Part shown: in pieces, positions 31,622 to 37,229 of the stretch
Position numbering within the stretch: the first letter of the stretch is position 1
How the letters are laid out: each line of letters begins with the position of its first letter
NCBI GenBank assembly: GCA_017883075.1
Contig: JADGOI010000011.1
Coordinates: forward strand, 1-37,229
From: Acidimicrobiales bacterium
GTDB taxonomy: Bacteria; Actinomycetota; Acidimicrobiia; Acidimicrobiales; RAAP-2
Reading direction: 5' to 3'
Length of the DNA: 37,229 bases
The notes under the pieces: model-generated
What the model was told of the DNA's origin: nothing
The model's database searches: none
What the model saw: the letters and a program-made list of their open reading frames with translations, nothing else
Made by a program: the position numbers and the translations under genes

Positions 31622-32560
31622 TCAGCCTTTCGAACGGGAGAGGCCGGCTCGCTCACCCCGGACCACGAATTTGGTGGCCATTTTTCGGGAGGCCTCGTCG
31701 ATCATCTCGTCGCCGAACATCACCGCTCCGGTCCGGTCGTCCTCGGTGGCCTTCCGGTACGCATCCAGAATGCTCCAGGCCTTGTCGAACTGCTCCTGGG
31801 TGGGCGAGTAGACCTCGTTCAACACCCCGACCTGGTCGGGAGTCAACGCCCACTTGCCGTCGTAACCCAGGACCCGGGTCCGCTGCGAGAACTCACGCAA
31901 CGAATCGAGTTCCCGGATCTTCAGGAAGGGCCCGTCGATGACCTGCAGCCCGTTGGCCCGCCCCGCCATCAGAATCTTCGAGAACACATAGTTGAAGTGG
32001 TCGCCCGGGTATTCGGGGATAGCCACACCACCGGTCAACACCGGCATCTCCATCGAGGCGGCAAAGTCGGCCGGGCCGAAGATGATGGTCTCGAGCCGTG
32101 GAGACGCCGCACAGATCTCTTCCACGTTGATCAGGCCCCTGGTCGTCTCGATCTGAGCCTCGATACCGATGTGGCCCACCGGCAGCCCGCTCTTCTTCTC
32201 CACCTGAGTGAGAAGAAGGTCAAGGGCGACCACCTCAGCGGCCGTCTGCACCTTGGGAAGCATGACTTCATCGAGACGTTCCCCGGCGCTTCCCACCACT
32301 TCGATCACATCGCCATAGGTCCACTCGGTGTCCCAGGCGTTGATCCTCACGCACAACACGCGATCGTCCCAGGCCAAGTTCTTGATGGCGTCGGCCACCT
32401 TGGCCCTGGCGTTCTCCTTCTCCAACGGAGCCACCGAGTCCTCGAGATCGAGGAAGCTCATGTCAGCCGGCACGGTGGGCGCCTTGGAGAGGAACTTCTC
32501 ATTTGACCCGGGCGAGGACATGCACGAGCGGCGGGGCAGATTGCGGGAGCGTTCAGACAT
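31622..32560 (-). CDS. CitE-like CoA-ester lyase (beta-methylmalyl-CoA/malyl-CoA lyase type)
   Basis: HpcH/HpaI-fold lyase of 312 residues. Family features are RRSCMSSPGSNEKFL near the start, the acidic FLDLEDSVAP (metal and acid/base), CVRINAWDTEW, MLPKVQTAAEV, the substrate/metal segment GIEAQIETTRGLINVEEI and IIFGPADFAASMEMP. From memory it resembles the lyase encoded with Ccr and MaoC in Streptomyces, which cleaves beta-methylmalyl-CoA to glyoxylate and propionyl-CoA, down to the GDEMIDEASRKMA end. ATG at 32560 is preceded by a leaderless-type TACGAT hexamer six bases away. It is divergent from the SCO6745-family gene. Citramalyl-CoA lyase activity is the alternative. Confidence 0.87.
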   Translation of the reverse strand: MSERSRNLPRRSCMSSPGSNEKFLSKAPTVPADMSFLDLEDSVAPLEKENARAKVADAIKNLAWDDRVLCVRINAWDTEWTYGDVIEVVGSAGERLDEVMLPKVQTAAEVVALDLLLTQVEKKSGLPVGHIGIEAQIETTRGLINVEEICAASPRLETIIFGPADFAASMEMPVLTGGVAIPEYPGDHFNYVFSKILMAGRANGLQVIDGPFLKIRELDSLREFSQRTRVLGYDGKWALTPDQVGVLNEVYSPTQEQFDKAWSILDAYRKATEDDRTGAVMFGDEMIDEASRKMATKFVVRGERAGLSRSKG

Positions 32561-32566
32561 GCCCAG

Positions 32567-32572
32567 ATCGTA
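32567..32572 (-). promoter_or_regulatory. -10 hexamer TACGAT, leaderless promoter of the CitE-like lyase
   Basis: On the minus strand TACGAT ends 6 nt before the ATG at 32560, with no ribosome site. Confidence 0.55.
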
Positions 32573-32689
32573 CGGCCATCGCCAGAGACAGCCAAACCGG
32601 GAGCCGTCCCGCCGATGAATACTGAATTTCGGCATGGCGCCCAGATTGTCGACCACCGGACTCTGCCCTGACCACCGACCCGAACCACC

Positions 32690-32695
32690 TACGGT
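32690..32695 (+). promoter_or_regulatory. -10 hexamer TACGGT, leaderless promoter of the SCO6745-family gene
   Basis: TACGGT ends 6 nt before the ATG at 32702; no ribosome site is present. Confidence 0.55.
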
Positions 32696-32701
32696 GTCGG
32701 C

Positions 32702-33598
32702 ATGAGCAATACCGATCGTCTTGGCGAGGCGGCCCGCCGACTCGCTGCCGCCCTTGAACCGGTGACGGGTCAGGTGTACTTTGCCGCCGAATGCCACCAG
32801 GAGTACGAGAAACTCGGTTTCTCACCGAGCCCGTTCACGCTCGACACCGGGGTGCAACTTCCCGACGGACCGGCCTACTTCACCAGCCGTGGGTCGTGCA
32901 TGGGCCAGGTGCCCGGAGAGGTGGTGGCTGCAGCTTTTGCCGTGTTCAATCCCGAAGCAGTCATCCCGAGCGTTCAACTCGGGTGGACCCACTGCGACGC
33001 GCCGACCATCGCGTCGGCCCGTACCCGGGGTGCCACCGCCCAACTCACCCGGATCCTGGGTGATCACCCGGACCGGCTCGATCGGGCCACCGCCCTTCTT
33101 CAGCAAGCTGGCACGCCCCTGAGGCCAGAGGGTCGTCCTCTCTACGCCGGGCTACTGAGCCTCGGCCTTCCCGGCGATCCGATGGGGGACATGTGGAGAT
33201 CGGGCGACATCCTGCGCGAGTTCAGAGGTGACGCCCACACCGCATCGTGGATATCGGCCGGATTCGATGCCACGGAGATCGGTCTTCTCACCGAGCTCTA
33301 CTGGGGAATCCCACCCCGCAGTTACATCCGGACCCGAGCCTGGTCGGACGACCAGCTCGGAGCGGCGGAAGAACGTCTGCGTTCCCGCGGACTTGTCGCT
33401 GACAACGGTCTGACAAACCATGGTCGGGAGCAGCGGGAGGCGGTCGAGATCGCCACCGACCGCCAGTGCGGTCCGGCCGTGGCCGCACTCGGGGACGATC
33501 TTCCCGAACTCATCGCCATCTTGGAGCCGTGGGGGGTAGCGATCCGGGCCAGCGGTGGCTATCTCCCGTCAGGACCGCACGATCTCGCTCCGAGGTGA
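32702..33598 (+). CDS. SCO6745-family (SalK-like) protein
   Basis: A 298-residue soluble actinobacterial protein. Recognisable family segments are YFAAECHQEYEKLGF, PAYFTSRGSCMGQVPGEVVAAAFAVFNPE, GRPLYAGLLSL, MWRSGDILREFRGDAHTASW and RTRAWSDDQLGAAEERLRSRGL, the last of which looks like a winged-helix segment. The family resembles SalK-type proteins, but its biochemical role is not established. It is transcribed alone, divergently from the lyase gene with 141 bp between starts, both with leaderless-type -10 hexamers. No metal-binding or enzymatic motif is obvious to me. Confidence 0.85.
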   Translation: MSNTDRLGEAARRLAAALEPVTGQVYFAAECHQEYEKLGFSPSPFTLDTGVQLPDGPAYFTSRGSCMGQVPGEVVAAAFAVFNPEAVIPSVQLGWTHCDAPTIASARTRGATAQLTRILGDHPDRLDRATALLQQAGTPLRPEGRPLYAGLLSLGLPGDPMGDMWRSGDILREFRGDAHTASWISAGFDATEIGLLTELYWGIPPRSYIRTRAWSDDQLGAAEERLRSRGLVADNGLTNHGREQREAVEIATDRQCGPAVAALGDDLPELIAILEPWGVAIRASGGYLPSGPHDLAPR

Positions 33599-33980
33599 AC
33601 CCGGTCGTCACAGAGGCTCCCCGCAGGGACTACGGCCTGACCTGATGCGCCAAACGTGACGTCGACCTAAATTTCCCAAGTGCCGATTCGAGAGATGCAA
33701 ACGACCGGTGAAGAGGATGGCGACGCCCGAGAGTCCCGGGCGCAGGCGGGCGACGGTGGATCCGAACGGCCGGGGACCAGGGTCGAACGGCCGGGGACCA
33801 GGGTCCAACAGCGGCGGTCCGCCGAACAATCGAGACGGTGGCCCCGGCCGAAGCTACTGCCCTGTAATCAGAGGGGCCGCCGGCAGGCATGCGCGCAGTC
33901 TGCGGACAGGGGCACACCCACCGACGGGCACCCGGACACGGAGCTCATCGGGAGCCGCTCCGGACCAGACGGGTGGTGGA
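33599..33980. other. convergent intergenic region without a supported gene
   Basis: The 382 bp between convergent genes have open frames on both strands but none with a convincing start or recognisable product. The region is Arg/Gly/Pro-coding in all frames because of its GC content. It holds a 21-bp direct duplication at 33763-33804. Confidence 0.5.
33763..33804. repeat. 21-bp tandem duplication
   Basis: CGAACGGCCGGGGACCAGGG plus a terminal T occurs at 33763-33783 and, identically, at 33784-33804. The length is a multiple of three, but no gene here is supported. Confidence 0.85.
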
Positions 33981-35228
33981 TCAGCCGGGTGGTGGCGCCG
34001 GGTCGGCCTGCAGGTCGGCCGGGGTCAGCTGCTCGCACAACAGCCGATCGAATCGGGTCGGATCCCCGCCCACAAACGAGCGGCACAGTGGCAAACCTTC
34101 CACATAACAGGTGAGGTAGGCCCGCCACGTCGGGTGGGTGAGGAACTCCACAGCCTTGGACGCCCGGTCGGTCGACAGCAGACCCCACCGGGCGACCTCA
34201 CCGATGACCGTGTCAACGTCGGCCCCGTCTTCGTGGAGTCGGAAAGCCGCGTTCTGCCGCACCGCCCCGAGTGCCTCACCGGCTTCGGACACCGCCGCCA
34301 CCACCTCGGGGTCATAACGGATGCCCAGAGGACGCAGATGTTCGGCCACCACTGATTCGGGTCGACGACCGACAATCACTTCCAGGCCGAGATCGGCCAG
34401 TCCCTCCGCCAACAGGCACTGTGGCGTGCCGACCAGAAAGATCGACTCCTCCCACCAGTTCCGGTGGCGCACCAGGCCCACCTCTTTGCGGGTGTGCTCG
34501 GTGTGGTGGCCCGGATACGACTCGTGCGCCACCAGATGGGCCAGGCTGGTCGACAGCACCGGGAGGTCGGTGTTCACCGCCACCCGGCTCTGCAGGTCGC
34601 CCAGGTAGTAGTTGAACCCTGACCACGGCTGGTCCGACACCAGCTCGAACTCGACATGCTCCCCCTCGGGCAGCCCGAACAGTCTCCGGGTCCGATCCCG
34701 GAAGTCTTCGGCCAACGAATCGATGGCGCTCCGCAGCGTGTCGGGCGGAACGGCGTGAGACTCCCTCCAGGTGACCAAGCGTTCGGCCAGTGGGCCCCCA
34801 CCCGGCAACACCTCATCGAGACGGCGGTGGGCGTCGGCGAAGGTACTCTCGTCGACCCGGCTGGGCCGGATCCCGTAACAGAGCTCCACCTCGTCGGCAT
34901 AGCCGATGGGCTGGTCATCGAGCTTGCGCGCCGTGGTCGACAAGCCGATCACCTGGGCCCGCAGCCAACGCCGTCGTCCCGGAGTTGCTCCATCGGATCC
35001 ATCGAGTCCTTCGGCTCCATCGAGTCCTTCCCCGGCGTCGATGTCACCAAGAAGCTTCCGGGCTTCGGCCACCAGTTGATCCGGAGGGTTCACCGGCTCC
35101 GCGGCCACGGCATCGGCTCGTCCGGGAGGACCGTAGTAGGCATCCACCAGTCCATCGATGTGGCGACCCAACCGGAGGCCGAGCGTCACATACCGATCGA
35201 CCAACCCCGGGCCACCGTGCTCTGTCAC
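33981..35228 (-). CDS. DUF885-like zinc hydrolase (HExxxxH)
   Basis: A 415-residue protein. The motif AHESYPGHHTEH (234-245) places H235, E236 and H241 (or H242) as a metal site, and AEGLADLGLEV (E275) is the likely third ligand, the pattern of DUF885/gluzincin-type peptidases. The N-terminal half is helical (RYVTLGLRLGRHIDGLVDAYYGPP) and contains a small duplicated LDGAEGLDGSDG segment. No signal peptide is present. It starts 6 bp after the dienelactone hydrolase stop, so the two are co-transcribed. Peptidase activity is inferred from the motif. Confidence 0.82.
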   Translation of the reverse strand: MTEHGGPGLVDRYVTLGLRLGRHIDGLVDAYYGPPGRADAVAAEPVNPPDQLVAEARKLLGDIDAGEGLDGAEGLDGSDGATPGRRRWLRAQVIGLSTTARKLDDQPIGYADEVELCYGIRPSRVDESTFADAHRRLDEVLPGGGPLAERLVTWRESHAVPPDTLRSAIDSLAEDFRDRTRRLFGLPEGEHVEFELVSDQPWSGFNYYLGDLQSRVAVNTDLPVLSTSLAHLVAHESYPGHHTEHTRKEVGLVRHRNWWEESIFLVGTPQCLLAEGLADLGLEVIVGRRPESVVAEHLRPLGIRYDPEVVAAVSEAGEALGAVRQNAAFRLHEDGADVDTVIGEVARWGLLSTDRASKAVEFLTHPTWRAYLTCYVEGLPLCRSFVGGDPTRFDRLLCEQLTPADLQADPAPPPG

Positions 35229-35234
35229 CGCGGT

Positions 35235-35927
35235 TCAGCCCAGTTGCTCACGAAAGAACGCGACGGAGCGGTCCCAGAGAAGACCGGCGCCCTCGGGTTG
35301 GTATGCCTCGGGACGGTCCTCATTGAAGAACGCGTGGCCGGCTCCCTCGTAGGTATGGAACTCGACCTGTTTGCCCAGATCTCGCAACTGCGCCTCGAGT
35401 TGGCGGGCGCTTTCGGGAGTGAAGTAGTCGTCTTCGGCGGCGGCGTGTCCCAGCACCGCAGCAGTCATCTTCGAGTAGTCGGGCTGGGCATCGGGCCACG
35501 GGATGAGCCCGTACGCCGGAACCACCGCCTTCACCGCGTCGGGGCGCTGGGTGGCCAGCACCAGGGCCAGTCCCCCACCCATGCAGAACCCGATGACCCC
35601 GACCTCGGAGCGACCGGTGCGGCGGACCAGTTCGTCAACCGCACCGCTCAGATCCCGTGCCGCCGAGTCCATCTTGAGCGCCATCATCTCTTTGCCGGCT
35701 TCGTCCGGCTCGGTGAGAGGGACTGTCGTCCCGTGGTACAGGTCCGGGGCGAACGCAGTGAACCCGACCTCGGCGAACCGGTCACAGGTCCGTTTGATCT
35801 GGTCGACCAGACCCCACCACTCTTGAAGGACGATGATTCCCGGTCCGGACTCGGCCCCCCCGGATGGGACCGCCAGGTAGCCCTCAGCGGTTCCCCCATT
35901 ACATGCGAATTCGATGATCTCACCCAT
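35235..35927 (-). CDS. dienelactone hydrolase family protein
   Basis: Alpha/beta-hydrolase of 230 residues. The nucleophile is a cysteine, C115 in GFCMGGG; E36 in LQEWWGL is the family's activating glutamate, D166/D167 in AAAEDDYF the acid and H198 in GAGHAFFN the base. These match carboxymethylenebutenolidase-type enzymes closely in spacing. It is cytoplasmic. It is the first gene of a two-gene unit with the DUF885-like hydrolase and has a leaderless-type hexamer upstream. No other aromatic ring-cleavage genes are nearby, so the natural substrate may not be dienelactone. Confidence 0.93.
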   Translation of the reverse strand: MGEIIEFACNGGTAEGYLAVPSGGAESGPGIIVLQEWWGLVDQIKRTCDRFAEVGFTAFAPDLYHGTTVPLTEPDEAGKEMMALKMDSAARDLSGAVDELVRRTGRSEVGVIGFCMGGGLALVLATQRPDAVKAVVPAYGLIPWPDAQPDYSKMTAAVLGHAAAEDDYFTPESARQLEAQLRDLGKQVEFHTYEGAGHAFFNEDRPEAYQPEGAGLLWDRSVAFFREQLG

Positions 35928-35934
35928 GCCGACG

Positions 35935-35940
35935 ACCCTA
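35935..35940 (-). promoter_or_regulatory. -10 hexamer TAGGGT, leaderless promoter of the dienelactone hydrolase
   Basis: On the minus strand TAGGGT ends 7 nt before the ATG at 35927, with no ribosome site. Confidence 0.52.
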
Positions 35941-36074
35941 CCCGGCTCCTTGATCGGGTGGCTGTCGTGCTCGCCGGGGCTGGCGGACGACCGGAACAGG
36001 TCAACGGAATCGGTGACCGGAGGGGCAATCGGACCTGGTGAACGGAGGGGTCATCGTAAGGGTGGGAATGTGAG

Positions 36075-36096
36075 CGGAGTGTGACCGGAGTGTGAC
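36075..36096. repeat. 11-bp perfect tandem repeat upstream of the P60 gene
   Basis: CGGAGTGTGAC occurs twice head to tail. One helical turn between identical half-sites suits a direct-repeat binding site for a transcription factor; a related GAGTGTGA-like core is not seen elsewhere in the region. Confidence 0.5.
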
Positions 36097-36218
36097 CGCG
36101 ATATGGCGAAATGGCGTGATCTGTCCGGGGCGCGTATTGCTATTGTTGCAGGTCAGAGGCATCTTTGGGGGGGGTGCCCTTGTGCCGGAGGCCAAAATCG
36201 ACTAAAAATGAGGGTGAT

Positions 36219-37229
36219 ATGACTCACGCCGAGCAGTACTCGACGTCCGAGCCAGGTGCCCCTCGCGAGGCACGCACGAGGTCCCGTGGACGGGTCGGTG
36301 CGCTGCTCGCACTGGCCGCAACTACCGGAATCACGTCTCTGGTAGTGGTGCCCACGCGCCCAGCTTCGGCCGACCAAATCTCTGATGCCAAGGCCCAGGC
36401 CTCGGCGCTGACCGCCAAGATCGCGGCAGAGCAGCAGCAGATCGCGGCGTTGACTTCGCAGTACGACTCTGCCAGTTACAAGGTCTCTCAGCTCAACATC
36501 CAGATCGCTCAGAGCCAGGCTCAACTGGCCAAGGATCAGGCCGAGGTGACCAAGGACCAGGGGCAACTTCGAAACCAGGCTGTGGCCGACTACATGAGTA
36601 ACGGCACCAGCAATCAGCTCACCCAGATGTTCACGGGTGACAACAACGCTGCCGGCATCCACAACGTGTACTCCGCCATCGCTTCGGGCAACGTGACCAA
36701 CACCGTGGATCAGCTGCACACGGCCCAAGCCCAGCTGCATACGCAACAGGACGCGCTGCAGCAGCAACAGTCACAGGCCACGTCGGCCGCCAACGCGGCA
36801 ACAGCATCGAAGAATCAGGCCTCGTCACTGGCCTCACAGGATTCATCGGCACTGAACGGCGTCAATGCCAACATTCAGTCATTGGTCAGGCAACAGCAAG
36901 CTGCCGCCGAGGCCGCCGCCCAGGCCGCCGCCCAGGCCAAGCTGGCTTCTGCTCAGGCCGCACAAGCTGCCGCACAAGCTGCCGCACAGTCAGCCGCCCG
37001 GTCCAGTTCGTCGGTTGGTAGTTCGAGCGGCAGTGGTGGTGGTGGTGGTGGTGGTGGTGGTGGTGGTTACGTTTCCCTCAGCCCAGCGCCTCCCACCGCC
37101 AGCGGTGCGCCAGGTGCTGTGCAGGCCGCCCAGGGCGAGCAAGGTGTCCCTTATACGTGGGGCGGCACCAGTCCTCAGAGCGGCTTCGACTGCTCAGGTC
37201 TGGTGATGTGGGCCTACCAACAGGTCGGC
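36219..37229 (+). CDS. NlpC/P60 peptidoglycan hydrolase with coiled coil (N-terminal part)
   Basis: Secreted cell-wall hydrolase of the RipA type; 337 codons are visible and the frame leaves the window. A signal peptide with a basic start and hydrophobic core (about 19-45) ends at PASA-DQ (cleavage after A51). Residues 52-210 form a Gln/Ala-rich coiled coil (ALTAKIAAEQQQIAAL and similar). After an Ala/Gln-rich stretch and a run of eleven glycines comes the NlpC/P60 domain, GEQGVPYTWGGTSPQSGFDCSG, with the nucleophile C325. The catalytic histidine lies beyond the window. ATG at 36219 follows GAGGGTGAT. The product should cut peptide stems of peptidoglycan during division or growth. Confidence 0.93.
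   Translation, partial: MTHAEQYSTSEPGAPREARTRSRGRVGALLALAATTGITSLVVVPTRPASADQISDAKAQASALTAKIAAEQQQIAALTSQYDSASYKVSQLNIQIAQSQAQLAKDQAEVTKDQGQLRNQAVADYMSNGTSNQLTQMFTGDNNAAGIHNVYSAIASGNVTNTVDQLHTAQAQLHTQQDALQQQQSQATSAANAATASKNQASSLASQDSSALNGVNANIQSLVRQQQAAAEAAAQAAAQAKLASAQAAQAAAQAAAQSAARSSSSVGSSSGSGGGGGGGGGGGYVSLSPAPPTASGAPGAVQAAQGEQGVPYTWGGTSPQSGFDCSGLVMWAYQQVG
37035..37067 (+). repeat. (GGT)11 poly-glycine microsatellite
   Basis: Eleven identical GGT codons form a flexible glycine linker just before the NlpC/P60 domain. Slippage would change linker length without shifting the frame. Confidence 0.95.

Larger units (their letters stand above)
35928..36218. other. divergent intergenic region
   Basis: The 291 bp upstream of the cell-wall hydrolase contain no gene. 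They hold the dienelactone hydrolase -10 hexamer, a perfect 11-bp tandem repeat CGGAGTGTGAC at 36075-36085 and 36086-36096, an AT-richer stretch near 36136-36150 that may be the plus-strand promoter, and the run GGGGGGGG near 36167. I could not recognise a riboswitch. Confidence 0.5.

Noticed and set aside
33708-34355. Plus-strand frame with GRGPGSN repeats in the 33.6-34 kb gap
   Set aside because: It extends deep into the opposite-strand DUF885-like gene, and its repeat comes from the 21-bp DNA duplication; no start signal or family.
34656-36041. 461-codon plus-strand open frame
   Set aside because: Antisense to two recognisable hydrolase genes with clear catalytic motifs.
35941-36218. Cyclic di-AMP (ydaO-type) riboswitch upstream of the P60 hydrolase
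   Set aside because: Such riboswitches often precede actinobacterial cell-wall hydrolases, but the conserved GGGGGACC and GGGGUGAAU segments in the right order are not present.

Overview
The window is GC-rich, densely packed DNA from a bacterial chromosome. The gene content is actinobacterial: an actinobacterial-type suf locus with a Rieske ferredoxin, an SCO6745-family protein, a DUF6941 protein, a CsoR repressor, and the MaoC / methylsuccinyl-CoA dehydrogenase / CitE-like lyase set known from the Streptomyces ethylmalonyl-CoA pathway. Many genes lack a Shine-Dalgarno sequence and instead have a TANNNT hexamer 6-7 nt before the start codon, as in leaderless actinobacterial genes. An acidimicrobial-type actinobacterium is my best guess; no rRNA or other marker confirms it. 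I see no tRNA, rRNA, CRISPR array, transposase or phage gene.

Layout. 1-3.3 kb: a truncated gene with an ESEET pentapeptide repeat, then acetyl-CoA synthetase and an acetate permease transcribed together under a promoter overlapped by an inverted repeat. 3.4-5.7 kb: an SDR and a divergent luciferase-like oxidoreductase. 5.7-10.9 kb: sufB and sufD-Rieske-sufC, split by an opposite-strand dienoyl-CoA isomerase-like gene. 11-14.3 kb: oligopeptidase B-like protease and a membrane protein with a RodZ-like C-terminal domain. 14.4-17.3 kb: a four-gene unit (metallo-beta-lactamase hydrolase, flavin reductase, RmlC-like epimerase, SDR). 17.4-21 kb: alpha/beta hydrolase, MutY, MaoC hydratase, DUF6941 protein, methyltransferase. 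21.1-26.2 kb: methylsuccinyl-CoA dehydrogenase followed by a sphingosine-1-phosphate-lyase-like PLP enzyme and a ceramidase-family protein whose genes overlap by ATGA. 26.4-29.2 kb: a copper-handling block (CsoR, permease with YHS domain, anchored cupredoxin, SHOCT protein). 29.4-33.6 kb: Tat-lipoprotein phospholipase C-like enzyme, a shortened DUF1275 gene, the CitE-like lyase and an SCO6745-family gene. 34-37.2 kb: HExxxxH hydrolase, dienelactone hydrolase and the start of an NlpC/P60 cell-wall hydrolase.

Acting together: acetate permease and Acs would feed acetyl-CoA, and MaoC hydratase, Mcd and the CitE-like lyase are three late steps of the ethylmalonyl-CoA route of acetate assimilation, although they sit in separate transcription units. 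The most unusual signals are (1) a TGA at the expected cysteine codon of a second YHS domain that continues in frame after the permease stop; (2) the coupled S1P-lyase-like / ceramidase-like pair, in which the ceramidase nucleophile serine appears to be missing; and (3) the recurrent leaderless promoter pattern.
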